Assembly: GCA_963665455.1 (NCBI GenBank)
Contig: OY762279.1
Location: 2,790,001 to 2,854,000 of the forward strand
Direction: 5' to 3'
Source of the DNA: VXNE01 sp963665455
Lineage (GTDB): Bacteria > Pseudomonadota > Gammaproteobacteria > Pseudomonadales > Azotimanducaceae
Length of the DNA: 64,000 nucleotides
In this document: positions 44,143 through 52,665 of the stretch, piece after piece
Numbering within the stretch: the first letter of the stretch is position 1
Layout: each line of letters opens with the position of its first letter
Notes under the pieces: generated by a model
Told to the model about the DNA's origin: nothing
Database searches by the model: none
Seen by the model: only the letters and a program-made list of their open reading frames with translations
Translations under genes and position numbers: made by a program

Positions 44143-44270
44143 CCTCTGAACAAGTCCGTCCATGGACTTGTTCATCCCCCGCAAAACAAAAGCGCGGTTT
44201 TGTTTTGCTTACAAATTCGATGGCTTGCGCCATCGAATTTGGCGGCACATCCCTGTGCCGCGCCAGGGAA
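44143..44270 (-). repeat. Structured MITE-like repeat, copy D (inverted, partial)
   Basis: On the complement it matches copies A-C from the gcggcacagg hairpin through the aattcgatggc and tgaacaagtcc hairpins, but the left end is missing and the central stem is replaced (aagcaaaacaaaaccgcgc). It sits at the 5' side of the Rpn nuclease gene and probably supplies its leader. Confidence 0.75.
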
Positions 44271-44427
44271 CGGAGCGGCCCTCGAAAATCGCCAATCGAC
44301 CCGATCTCGGGTGCGACATCGCCCGCTGTCGTGTGCGATATCCGCGCCGTCACGGTGAGGACATCCCGTACAACCGTTGCCCTCGAGGCGTGGCCGGCGG
44401 ACTCTGGCTACGGCCCGGTCTGGAGCT

Positions 44428-45927
44428 TTAGGCGCGCGTTGGCGTTTCGCCGGCCCGAAACCCGCTCGCCGGCTCGGCGCCGTCCCGCGCCCGCCGCCGC
44501 TCGGCGAGCTGCGCAAGAATCTCCGCGTGCCGCTTCTGATCCAGGTTGTAGTGCGTGTAGCACCACAGGCAGACGACCGCGAAGCCGGCGACGACGGGTC
44601 CGTAGAGCAGTCCGAGGTCCACCAGCGTCTCCGCGGGCACGTCTGCCGCCGACACGATGTCGGCGCCCCGGGGCCAATCGATGATGTCGAGGCCGAGGCC
44701 CCCGATGAACGTGCCGAAGCCGGAGGTCGCCTTGCTCGAGAAGGCGATGGCACCGAAGAAGATGCCCTCCTGACGCGTGCCGGACTCGAGTTCGTGCTCG
44801 TCCGCCACGTCCGCCATCATTGAGCCGAAGCCGATGAACGCCTGCTGCAGGATGAGCCCCTGCACGAACTTGAACGCCACCAGGGTGTAGAAGAGTTCCG
44901 CTGTGCCATTAGCGGGGAAGGCATCGAGTAGCCGGCAGACCACGGGGATCACCTGGCAGGCCGCCCAGGCGGCGGTGCCGAGCAGGACGCCGAACAGCTT
45001 GCCGGTGCGCCGCATGAGTGGCGCCGCGAGGAAGGCACCCACCAACAGGCCGACGATGGGCGCCAGGTTGACGTTCATCATCTGCCCGCCGTCCAGCTCC
45101 CAGAAATACTGGAACATGTAAATGTCGAGCGCGCTGTTGACGCCGGCCATGATGAAGACGATCAGCACCCCGCAGAACAGCCACCGAAATGAGCGGTTCG
45201 AGAATCCGGCCACGAGGTCCAGCACCAGAAGCGTCAGCGGGTTGCGCCGGGGCCGGGGCGGCGGCTCGGACAGGAACGGCACCTCCTTCTGCGTGCCGAG
45301 CGCCGAGTACCAGATCGTGACGACCATGAACACGGCCAGCACGATGGCGAAGGGCGTGTAGTTGCCGACGGCTAGGCGACCGCCCATGTCGTCCGCGAAG
45401 AAGTAGCCGAAGCCCACGGCGATCACCATCGCGCTCCCGGCGGGGCCGAAGAACTGCCGGTAGGCGACCACCTGGGTGCGCTCGTTGTAGTTCTGGGTGA
45501 GTTCCGCGCCGAGGGCGAGGTGCGGCACGTGATAAAGCGTCATCGCGCCCCGCGTCAGGATGGCGAACGCCGTGAGCCACCCGAACAGCCCCCACTGGCC
45601 CAACCCCTCCGGCGGCGAGAAGAGGCCGACGAAGGCGAGTCCGAGGGGGATGGCAGAGGCGTACATGAACGGATGCCGGCGGCCGAGGCGGGACTGCCAC
45701 TTGTCCGAGAGCGAGCCGGCGAGCGGGTCGGTGACGGCGTCGAAGAGCAACGCGACGAAGAGCGCGGCACCGGCCAGCACGCCGGGCAGTTCAAGCACTT
45801 GGTTGTAGTAGAAGAGGATGAAGAGGTTGAAACCGGTGTTCTTCAGCCCCTCCGCAAACTGCCCGACGCCGAACGCGAGCTTGCTGGAGAACGGGACGAT
45901 GCGGTCGTTCGGGTTGTGGGCGTCCAT
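44428..45927 (-). CDS. GPH-family (MFS_2) sugar/cation symporter-like transporter
   Basis: A 499-aa polytopic protein starting MDAHNPNDRIVPFSSKLAFG, with the MFS_2 pattern: LLFDAVTDPLAGSLSDKWQSR in the first third (conserved Asp after DAVTDP), about 12 membrane helices, and a late LGLDIIDWP. Relatives carry glycosides, pentosides and hexuronides with cations, but many are uncharacterised. It is divergent from the P450 gene with a 131-nt shared upstream region. Confidence 0.82.
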   Translation of the reverse strand: MDAHNPNDRIVPFSSKLAFGVGQFAEGLKNTGFNLFILFYYNQVLELPGVLAGAALFVALLFDAVTDPLAGSLSDKWQSRLGRRHPFMYASAIPLGLAFVGLFSPPEGLGQWGLFGWLTAFAILTRGAMTLYHVPHLALGAELTQNYNERTQVVAYRQFFGPAGSAMVIAVGFGYFFADDMGGRLAVGNYTPFAIVLAVFMVVTIWYSALGTQKEVPFLSEPPPRPRRNPLTLLVLDLVAGFSNRSFRWLFCGVLIVFIMAGVNSALDIYMFQYFWELDGGQMMNVNLAPIVGLLVGAFLAAPLMRRTGKLFGVLLGTAAWAACQVIPVVCRLLDAFPANGTAELFYTLVAFKFVQGLILQQAFIGFGSMMADVADEHELESGTRQEGIFFGAIAFSSKATSGFGTFIGGLGLDIIDWPRGADIVSAADVPAETLVDLGLLYGPVVAGFAVVCLWCYTHYNLDQKRHAEILAQLAERRRARDGAEPASGFRAGETPTRA

Positions 45928-46058
45928 CCGGCGCGAGCATAGCAGCCCGCCGCGCATGGCGATGCCGCCGTTGGCGCTTCGCCGTTGGTGAAGGCTGCGA
46001 CTGCGGGTACCATCCCGTTGTCCGGCAACTGCCACACAACACGGAACCGCCGAAGCCG

Positions 46059-47261
46059 ATGAGTTCTTCCAACATCTTCGAGGGCGCGGACTTGGGCGCC
46101 TTCTTCAAGGACCCCTACGGCCCGTACGCGTTCGCCCGCGAGGCCCGCGTCTTCAAGAACGGCGGCGTCTGGTATGCGGCGCGTTACGAGGACGTGGACT
46201 GGATTCTGAAGGATCGCCACTTCGCCAAGCAGCCGCCCCCGGGCACCGAGCACCGCATGCCCCGGGAGCGGCCGCAGCCGGCGGAGGAGCGCACCATGCT
46301 GAACATGGACCCGCCGGACCACACCCGGCTGCGCGGCCTCGTCGCCAAGGCGTTCAACGCGCATCGCGTGGCCGGCATGCGTCCGGCCGTGCAGTCCCTG
46401 GTGGACGGCCTGCTCGACGACCTCGCGCCCAAGGGCCGCATGGACATCATGCGAGACTACGCCTATCCGATCCCTGCGACGGTCATCAGCGACATGCTCG
46501 GCATTCCCGACGCGGACCGGGACCGCTTTGGGCACCTTTCCAACGAGATCATCCGCTGGGGTACCGGGATCGAGCTGGGCGTGGACCTGGAAACCCGCGC
46601 GGCGCGCTCGCGCGAGGCGAGCCAAGCCTTCGACGCCTACCTAACGGCGCTCTTCCCCGCCAAGCGGGAACAGGCGGAGGACGACCTGACGACCGACCTC
46701 CTGCGCGCCGAGAGCGAGGAGGGCCGCCTCACCGAGCACGAGGTGACCAAGAATGTCCGCCTGCTCTTCCAGGCGGGGCACGAAACGACCGTCAACCTGA
46801 TCGGCAACGCGCTCGTGGCGCTATACCGGAACCCGGACGAACTGGCAAAGCTGAAGGCCAACCCCGGCCTGATGCCCCAGGCCGTCGAGGAATTCCTGCG
46901 TTTCGATTCCTCCGTGCAGCAACTGCCCCGCGTCGTGCAGGAGCGCGTCGAGGTGGGCGGGCAGACGCTGGAGCCGGGCGAGATGATCATCTGCCTGCTC
47001 GGTGCCGCGAACCACGACCCGGACGTCTACGAGGACGCGGACGAACTCAACATCGAGCGGGAGTTCGTGCGGTCGAAATCCTTCGGCGGCGGCGTCCATT
47101 TCTGCCTCGGTGCGCAGTTGGCCCGCATGGAGACCGAGGTGGCGCTCAGGACGCTCTTCGAGCGGCTGCCGGACATGACCCTCACGAACCTCGACGAGCT
47201 CGACTACGCGTTCAATCCGTTCTTCCGGGGGCCGAAGGAGTTGTTGGCGACCTGGGGGTAG
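46059..47261 (+). CDS. Cytochrome P450
   Basis: A 400-aa soluble bacterial P450. The I-helix oxygen-activation motif AGHETT is at 239-244, the ExxR pair at E278/R281, and the haem ligand Cys349 is in FGGGVHFCLG. No membrane anchor, so cytosolic and dependent on ferredoxin; none is adjacent. Class and length match the CYP107/CYP125-like bacterial group, whose members hydroxylate terpenes, steroids or fatty acids. A strong hairpin follows the gene. Confidence 0.93.
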   Translation: MSSSNIFEGADLGAFFKDPYGPYAFAREARVFKNGGVWYAARYEDVDWILKDRHFAKQPPPGTEHRMPRERPQPAEERTMLNMDPPDHTRLRGLVAKAFNAHRVAGMRPAVQSLVDGLLDDLAPKGRMDIMRDYAYPIPATVISDMLGIPDADRDRFGHLSNEIIRWGTGIELGVDLETRAARSREASQAFDAYLTALFPAKREQAEDDLTTDLLRAESEEGRLTEHEVTKNVRLLFQAGHETTVNLIGNALVALYRNPDELAKLKANPGLMPQAVEEFLRFDSSVQQLPRVVQERVEVGGQTLEPGEMIICLLGAANHDPDVYEDADELNIEREFVRSKSFGGGVHFCLGAQLARMETEVALRTLFERLPDMTLTNLDELDYAFNPFFRGPKELLATWG

Positions 47262-47273
47262 CAAACCCGTGTT

Positions 47274-47301
47274 GCCGCCTGGTGGAAGTTGACCAGGCGG
47301 C
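47274..47301 (+). terminator. Strong hairpin after the P450 gene
   Basis: Perfect 10-bp stem gccgcctggt/accaggcggc with an 8-nt loop, beginning 13 nt past the stop. No T-run, but the stability and place suit a terminator between the convergent P450 and hicB genes. Confidence 0.6.
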
Positions 47302-47364
47302 TGGTGCGCGACGGGACGAGACCGATGAACGAGTCAGCCGTTAGCGGTCGTCAAGCCGAGGCCA

Positions 47365-47832
47365 TCAAGCTCGAGCCACGGGTCCAGGCGACACGGCAGT
47401 CACCTGCAACGACACTCCCAATACTCTGAGCGCTGATGCCACGTTATCGATACGGGTGGCGCGACGTGGGTGAAGCATGCGGCGGACTACCGCTTCGTCG
47501 ACGCCAAGTCGGCGCGCCAGTTCGGACTTGCTGACGTGATCCCGAGCAAGAGCGCGGTACAGCGCAACCTTGGCGGCGAGCAGGGGCCGCATCGAAACCA
47601 GCGCCTCGTCGGGCCGCGTTGGCCTGGGCGACGGGATAGCCTCGCCGCGGTCCATGCGTTCCGCGACAGCAAGTTCGAGAACATCCGAAGCCATCGCCAC
47701 TGCATCGCTCTCGTTCCCGCCGTAGGTGATCGCCTCCGGTAGGTCGGCGAAGGTGACGGTGAACCCGCCGTTCGGTTCCGGAGTGAATCGTGCCGGGTAT
47801 GCGAGGGTTGTCTCCAGGGTCTCTTGCGCCAT
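47365..47832 (-). CDS. hicB: HicB-type antitoxin
   Basis: A 155-aa HicB-like protein: an N-terminal degraded-RNase-H domain (YPARFTPEPNGGFTVTFADL, then PEAITYG) and a C-terminal helix-turn-helix (SKSELARRLGVDEAVVRRML) that would bind its own operator. Family knowledge: HicB neutralises the HicA mRNA interferase and represses the operon. The partner toxin upstream survives only as a C-terminal fragment, so this is an antitoxin without a working toxin. The stop falls 533 nt after the hairpin-terminated P450 region on the opposite strand. Confidence 0.85.
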   Translation of the reverse strand: MAQETLETTLAYPARFTPEPNGGFTVTFADLPEAITYGGNESDAVAMASDVLELAVAERMDRGEAIPSPRPTRPDEALVSMRPLLAAKVALYRALARDHVSKSELARRLGVDEAVVRRMLHPRRATRIDNVASALRVLGVSLQVTAVSPGPVARA

Positions 47833-47836
47833 CGCT

Positions 47837-47962
47837 CTAGCTCCTTCGATACAGGTCGGTTGGGTTCAACCCCAGTTGCCGCAGGATCGCGGTCTGCGTT
47901 CCGCGCGGCAATTCGCTTGTCATCGGGACGAATGACCGACGGTCCCGGTCAGGGCGACGGTT
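47837..47962 (-). pseudogene. C-terminal remnant of hicA toxin
   Basis: The frame ending four bases before the hicB start reads RRSFVPMTSELPRGTQTAIL followed by RQLGLNPTDLYRRS and a stop, which is the usual C-terminal strand and helix of HicA (PxxxELxxGTxxxILRQLGL). An in-frame stop lies just upstream, and the neighbouring ATPase gene ends at 47972, so the N-terminal two thirds with the catalytic histidine are gone. The AAGGAG that serves hicB is inside its last codons. Confidence 0.65.
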
Positions 47963-47971
47963 TCAGTGGCG

Positions 47972-49201
47972 TCAGCTTCCTTGGTCACCCAGGACCTGCC
48001 GTCGGATGAACCGCCCCAACAGCGGTATGGCGAACAGGTATTTGCCGCGCCGGTTCTTCAAGATCAAGCCTTGGCTGCTCAGTGCCGACAGCATTTGGTT
48101 CGTATGACTGCTGCTGAAGGGCTTCCCGGGCAGTTCTCGCGACTTGTCGACCACTTCCTGGACGGTGAACTCGTCGTCGCTGGTTTCTAGCTGCGCGATT
48201 ACGGAAAGCAACTCCCGTTGCCGGTCCGTGGCCCTGGCCCATCGCCCGGAGAAAAAGTCCGTGTCGAGTTTCCGTTCGATGGGCTCGACGGGGACGCCGC
48301 TCCCTTTGCCCTGGTCCCATCGGCTGATGAACGCGTCGTAGACTTCGCGGCAAATGAACTGGATGAAGTAGGGGTATCCGCCCGACATCTGGATCACGGT
48401 GTCCACGGAGTCCTCGGTGAGCGTAACCGCGCCGGATTCCTCGATGGGCTTGAGGATGGCCTCGCGGCACGCTTCGTCCGATAGCCTACCCAGGGACATG
48501 GGACGGAACATGCGCTCCGAATAGGTGCGGGCTTCTACCAGCTTCGGCAACAGCGTCGGCAGGCCGGTCAGCACCAGCAAGGTCGGCAAGCCCTTCCGTT
48601 GCATGGACTGGAACGCGTCGAGGATCAGGGATAGCGGGAACTCTTCTTTGCCGGCGTGGTCAACGAGGTTCTGCGCTTCGTCGTACGCGAACACGATGCC
48701 CCGCGCCCCGGTGCCGGAAATCGCCTCCCATGCGGTCTCGATGACACCCTTGAGCTTGTCGAGAGGGAGCCCGGGCGTACGATCATAGAGCGCCTTCAGG
48801 CTGTCGTAGGTGAGGGTGGTGGTTTCGACTCGCTCCTCCGAGGCGAAGCGGGTGCCCAGGGTCGTGGAGGTCGAGACGGCGATGGTGGAGGTCGCGAGCG
48901 ACAGGTCCGTACAGATGCGCGTCGCGATGTTGGCTTCGCTGAGGCTGGCAGACTCATTGAGATCCGTCCCGATCCAGACCCAGCGGCGTTCTGTCGCATG
49001 GGGCTTGAGGGCCTCGAGCAGCACGGTCTTGCCCACGCCGCGCAACCCGGTGAGCACGGGATTCTCGAGGATGGCGTCTTGCTCGAGAAGCCGCAGGAAC
49101 TGGTCGCGTTCGATCTCTCGACCGGCCAGGTACGGCGGCTGATGTCCAGCGCCGGGGCGGAAGGGGTTCTTGAAGTCGGGCATCCGAAGGGCTTTCCACA
49201 T
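47972..49201 (-). CDS. Orc1/Cdc6-like AAA ATPase with winged helix
   Basis: A 409-aa ATPase: Walker A TGLRGVGKTVL (lysine 58), Walker B GIVFAYDEAQNL near 172, sensor-type LLVLTGLPTLL, a lid domain, and a C-terminal winged helix (SSSHTNQMLSALSSQGLILKN). Such proteins are abundant in bacterial accessory regions and are usually annotated only as ATP-binding. A loop around 100-125 is rich in Ser and Thr. Start ATG 49201, with an in-frame ATG six codons later. The promoter region is strikingly AT-rich. The gene runs into the hicA remnant. Confidence 0.75.
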   Translation of the reverse strand: MWKALRMPDFKNPFRPGAGHQPPYLAGREIERDQFLRLLEQDAILENPVLTGLRGVGKTVLLEALKPHATERRWVWIGTDLNESASLSEANIATRICTDLSLATSTIAVSTSTTLGTRFASEERVETTTLTYDSLKALYDRTPGLPLDKLKGVIETAWEAISGTGARGIVFAYDEAQNLVDHAGKEEFPLSLILDAFQSMQRKGLPTLLVLTGLPTLLPKLVEARTYSERMFRPMSLGRLSDEACREAILKPIEESGAVTLTEDSVDTVIQMSGGYPYFIQFICREVYDAFISRWDQGKGSGVPVEPIERKLDTDFFSGRWARATDRQRELLSVIAQLETSDDEFTVQEVVDKSRELPGKPFSSSHTNQMLSALSSQGLILKNRRGKYLFAIPLLGRFIRRQVLGDQGS

Positions 49202-49222
49202 CCACCTAGCTTAGAGCCTAAA

Positions 49223-49250
49223 TTTATATCTTCAAATAAAATTATGCAAG
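49223..49250 (-). promoter_or_regulatory. Candidate promoter of the AAA ATPase gene
   Basis: On the minus strand CTTGCA and TATAAA are separated by 16 bp in an AT-rich island (49212-49250) that stands out from the GC-rich surroundings, about 20 nt before the ATG. The rest of the 201-nt gap to the next gene shows nothing I can name. Confidence 0.5.
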
Positions 49251-49402
49251 AGCGTAACCTATCGTTGAATTTCCCCCGCTGGTCGCGTCCGTTTCCGGTT
49301 GGGCAGCGGTTCCGCGACGCGGCCTCCGCGAGCGGCATGGCGGAGCCTCGACCCGCGACGTAAACTCCCCGCAACGCAGTTCGCCGGGACGGGAGAAGCC
49401 GA

Positions 49403-50293
49403 ATGGCCAGCCAGGAGATGCGCGATGCGGTGGCGGAATTCCGGGCCGCGCCCGGTTTCGGTCCGGACATCGATATCGAGACGCTGCGGGGCCTGATGGT
49501 CGCGGCCGACTCCCTGGCCGGACTGCCGGAGGACGTCTCCTACTCGGATTTCGACGCGGGCGGCGTGGCGGCGCGTCACGTCGCCGCGCCGGGGGTACGC
49601 GACGACCGGGGCGTTCTGTACTTCCACGGTGGCGGCTACGTGGCGGGCAACCTGGACTCCCACACGGAACTCATGGGCCGCATCGCGCGCGCCTGCCGGG
49701 CGCCCGTGCTCGGCATCGACTATCGCCTGGCACCCGAACACCCGCATCCGGCGGCCGTGGACGACGCGGTCGCGAGCTACGAGCGGCTGCTCGGCAACGG
49801 TATCGACCCGTCCCGCATCGTCATCGCCGGCGATTCGGCGGGCGGCGGGCTGACCGTGGCCTGCATGCTCGCGCTGAAGGCGGCGGGGAAGCCCCTGCCG
49901 GCGGGCGCCATCCTCATCTCGCCGTGGACGGACCTGTCCGGCAGCGGGGCCAGCATGCAGACCCGCCGCGAGGCGGATCCGATGCTGAGCGGCGACATCC
50001 TCGCGCCCATGGCCGCCGCCTACGCGGACTCCAGGAGCCTCACGGACCCCGGCGTCTCCCCGCTGTTCGGCGACTTGGCGGGGCTGCCCCCGCTGCTCGT
50101 GCAGGTCGGTGACGACGAGGTCCTCCTCGACGACGCGACGCGTTTGGCCGAGCGCGCGGAAACCGCCGGCGTGTCGGTGCAGTTGCACGTCTTCGAAGGC
50201 GCGTTCCACGTCTTCCAGATCGACCCGAGGCCGCCCGAATCGCGGGAGGCGCTTGAGGAGATGGCCGCGTTCTTCGATGCCGTCACCGGCTGA
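49403..50293 (+). CDS. HSL-family esterase (Aes-like)
   Basis: A 296-aa alpha/beta hydrolase: oxyanion motif FHGGGYV (HGGG 75-78), nucleophile GDSAGG (Ser145), acid region VGDDEVLLDD and late histidine GAFHVFQ. Typical small soluble carboxylesterase or deacetylase. It is the first of three overlapping or abutting genes with the thioredoxin and EthD proteins, suggesting one catabolic transcript. Confidence 0.88.
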   Translation: MASQEMRDAVAEFRAAPGFGPDIDIETLRGLMVAADSLAGLPEDVSYSDFDAGGVAARHVAAPGVRDDRGVLYFHGGGYVAGNLDSHTELMGRIARACRAPVLGIDYRLAPEHPHPAAVDDAVASYERLLGNGIDPSRIVIAGDSAGGGLTVACMLALKAAGKPLPAGAILISPWTDLSGSGASMQTRREADPMLSGDILAPMAAAYADSRSLTDPGVSPLFGDLAGLPPLLVQVGDDEVLLDDATRLAERAETAGVSVQLHVFEGAFHVFQIDPRPPESREALEEMAAFFDAVTG

Positions 50294-50864
50294 CCTACGG
50301 CTCTGCGCGCTGCTCGCCGGGATCATATGCCTGCGTGCGTTAGTACACGCCATGGAGGTGGGCGCCCCCGCTCCGCCGTTCACGCTCGCCGTGCTGGACG
50401 GGGAGGGGGAGACGGAAACGGAAACGGCGGTCACCCTCGCAGACCTCTCCGGCCACGTCGTCCTGCTCGACTTCTGGGCGTCGTGGTGCGCGCCGTGCCG
50501 CGAGGCTCTGCCGTTCTACTCCGGCTTGCACGGCGAGCTCTCGGACCGGGGCCTCGTCGTCCTGGCAGTGAACGTCGACGAACACGTCGAGGACGCACGT
50601 AGATTCCTGAAGGGACGCACGCTGATGCAGCCGATGGTCCGCGACGCCGGCTGGCAGGTCGGCCGGCGCTACGGCGTCGCGGTACTGCCCGCGTCGGTGC
50701 TCATCGACCGTCGCGGGGTCGTGCGAGCGCGCCACGTCGGTTTCGACGACGAGTATGCCGAGCACACCCGCGCACTGGTGCTCGAACTCCTCGCCGAGCC
50801 TGCCCCGGTGCCGCCGGACGGCTACACTGGCGGAGGAACGGACCCGGTGGGGAGACGGCGATGA
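50277..50864 (+). CDS. TlpA-like periplasmic thioredoxin
   Basis: A 195-aa thiol-disulfide protein. N-terminal hydrophobic segment (LRLCALLAGIICLRALVHA) as signal or anchor, then a thioredoxin fold with redox motif WCAPC (C71, C74) and the cis-proline region VLPASVLIDRRG. TlpA/ResA-type proteins reduce periplasmic disulfides, often for cytochrome c maturation; with haem c proteins in the window that would be reasonable but is not shown. The start at 50277 lies inside the esterase gene by 17 nt; an internal Met at 50352 would lose the signal. Confidence 0.85.
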   Translation: MPSPADLRLCALLAGIICLRALVHAMEVGAPAPPFTLAVLDGEGETETETAVTLADLSGHVVLLDFWASWCAPCREALPFYSGLHGELSDRGLVVLAVNVDEHVEDARRFLKGRTLMQPMVRDAGWQVGRRYGVAVLPASVLIDRRGVVRARHVGFDDEYAEHTRALVLELLAEPAPVPPDGYTGGGTDPVGRRR

Positions 50865-51637
50865 TCAGATTGGTACACGTCCTGCGCAGAAAGCCCGGGC
50901 TGTCGCTCGCGGAGTTCCACGACCACTGGTTGCGCAAGCACGGACCCCGGGTCGCGAGCTTCGCCGAAGACCTCAAGATCCTCCGGCACGTACAGACGCA
51001 CACGCTGGACGACGACTCCCACGCGGGGGCGCAACGCGCCCGGGGCGGCAGCATGGAGCCCCACTACGACGGCGTGGCCGAGACCTGGTGGTTCACGGAA
51101 GCGGACCTGGAAGCGGCCATCGGGAGCGATGCGGGGCGGGCGGCGGTGGCCGCGTTGGTGGCCGACGAGGGAGCGTTCGTCGACCTGCCCGAGTCCCCCA
51201 TCTGGTTCGCCCACGAGTATCCGCAGGTGAACCCGTCGCCGGAGAACGTCGTCGCCAGGGTGAAGAGCAACATCGTGCGGGTGTTCTACCCGTTGCGGCA
51301 GAAGCGCACGCTCACGGAAGACCAGGCGCGGCGCTATTGGTTGACCCACCACGGCCCCATCGTCCGGTCCCACGCGCAAGCGGCCGGCACCCTGTGCTAC
51401 CGGCAGGTACACCGCGCCGACACGCCGATGGACGAACCGACTCGGAGGGCGCGGGGGACGGTGGTCGAGCCCTATCTTGGCCACGCGGAGGCATGGCTCG
51501 ACCGGGGCCGGGCGCCGGGTACGGAGGAGGCTAGGCGGGCCGGGGCCGCGTTCATCGAGGACGAGCACCAGTTCATCGACATGGAGCGCTCGACGATCTT
51601 GTTCGGCAAGGAGCACCCGATCATCGACCGCCGCTGA
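50861..51637 (+). CDS. Tandem EthD-domain protein
   Basis: A 258-aa protein with two EthD/dimeric ferredoxin-like domains: residues 1-110 (MIRLVHVLRRKPGLSLAEFH, then DHWLRKHGP) and 135-250 (VRVFYPLRQKRTLTEDQARR, YWLTHHGP). EthD was found beside the P450 system for fuel-ether degradation and related proteins occur in polyketide and aromatic pathways. Overlaps the thioredoxin gene by 4 nt with GGGGAG as ribosome site. With a P450 only 3.6 kb away, a shared oxidative pathway is possible. Confidence 0.8.
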   Translation: MIRLVHVLRRKPGLSLAEFHDHWLRKHGPRVASFAEDLKILRHVQTHTLDDDSHAGAQRARGGSMEPHYDGVAETWWFTEADLEAAIGSDAGRAAVAALVADEGAFVDLPESPIWFAHEYPQVNPSPENVVARVKSNIVRVFYPLRQKRTLTEDQARRYWLTHHGPIVRSHAQAAGTLCYRQVHRADTPMDEPTRRARGTVVEPYLGHAEAWLDRGRAPGTEEARRAGAAFIEDEHQFIDMERSTILFGKEHPIIDRR

Positions 51638-51653
51638 GGCTGGGGCTGCTATC

Positions 51654-52565
51654 TCACGCCGGCCGGCTCGTGCCGGCCCGCTTCCGAACGGCTGCGCAAA
51701 TCGCTTCGACTTCCGCGTATAGGCGCGCTTCTCCACCGGGGCGCCAGCCGAGCGCTTGCAGGCCCGGGCAGTGCAAGACGTTGTCGACGGGTGGCGCGGC
51801 GGGAGGCAGCCGGCCGGCGTGTCCGAGCAGGGCCATCTGCATCCGCGCCACGAGGCTGCGGGTATCGATCTCGAGGTCCGAGCAGTTGAAGACGCGTCCG
51901 GCGACGGCGGCTTGGGATGCCGTCAGCAATCGCCACACGGCGTCCGCGACATCTTCCCCATGCACTTCCGTGCCGGCGCGGCTGTCTTCCACGGGGCGTC
52001 CTTCCAGGACCGACTCCGCGAGTGCCAGCCACTTGGTGCGGCCGAGCGGATGCACCATGCCGTAGACCCCGGTGGGCCGTAGGACCGCCACGTCCTCATA
52101 GACCGTCGCGAGTGCCTCCGTGGCGACCTTCAGCGCCCCGTAGTGGGTAGTGGGAGAAGTCGGATGGGCATCGTCGATGGCCCCCTCGGACGGAAGGCCG
52201 AACACCGCCCGGCTGGAGAGCAGGACCGTGCGTCCCACCCCGGCCCTTTTCGCCGCCTCCAGGAGCGCGATGGTCCCGCCTAGGTTGACGCGCCAGAAGC
52301 CGGCGACATCGTCCCCTTCACCGCCCCGATACCGCCCCGGCGCGTGTTGCAGGGCGCAATGCACGAGGCCATCGGCGTTGGCCACGAGTGCGTCGAGCGT
52401 CGCGTCCGTGCCGAGGTCTCCGTCGATCCACGCGACGCCTCCCGGAAACGCGCTACGGTCCGTGCCCGGCCGCGCAAGGGCTGCGACCTGGCATCCTTCC
52501 CGCAGCAGGCGCGCCGCGACGAACTGTCCAACGATGCCGCTGGCCCCGGTGACCGCCACCCTCAT
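51654..52565 (-). CDS. NAD-dependent epimerase/dehydratase (extended SDR)
   Basis: A 303-aa protein with N-terminal NAD-binding TGASGIVG (6-13), an acidic end of the second strand (WIDGDLGTD), and the YxxxK catalytic pair in HYGALKVATEA. It belongs to the extended SDRs acting on nucleotide sugars or related small molecules; substrate undetermined. It is convergent with the EthD gene and is followed upstream by degQ on the same strand with a 100-nt gap. Confidence 0.85.
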   Translation of the reverse strand: MRVAVTGASGIVGQFVAARLLREGCQVAALARPGTDRSAFPGGVAWIDGDLGTDATLDALVANADGLVHCALQHAPGRYRGGEGDDVAGFWRVNLGGTIALLEAAKRAGVGRTVLLSSRAVFGLPSEGAIDDAHPTSPTTHYGALKVATEALATVYEDVAVLRPTGVYGMVHPLGRTKWLALAESVLEGRPVEDSRAGTEVHGEDVADAVWRLLTASQAAVAGRVFNCSDLEIDTRSLVARMQMALLGHAGRLPPAAPPVDNVLHCPGLQALGWRPGGEARLYAEVEAICAAVRKRAGTSRPA

Positions 52566-52665
52566 CGGATTGGTGGCGCGGAGAATGTCCGGCCCACGGC
52601 CCCGCCCGTCACATCACCGCCACGCGGCGGCGTGGCTTGCATCCAAAGCGTCCCTGGGCGCCGCC

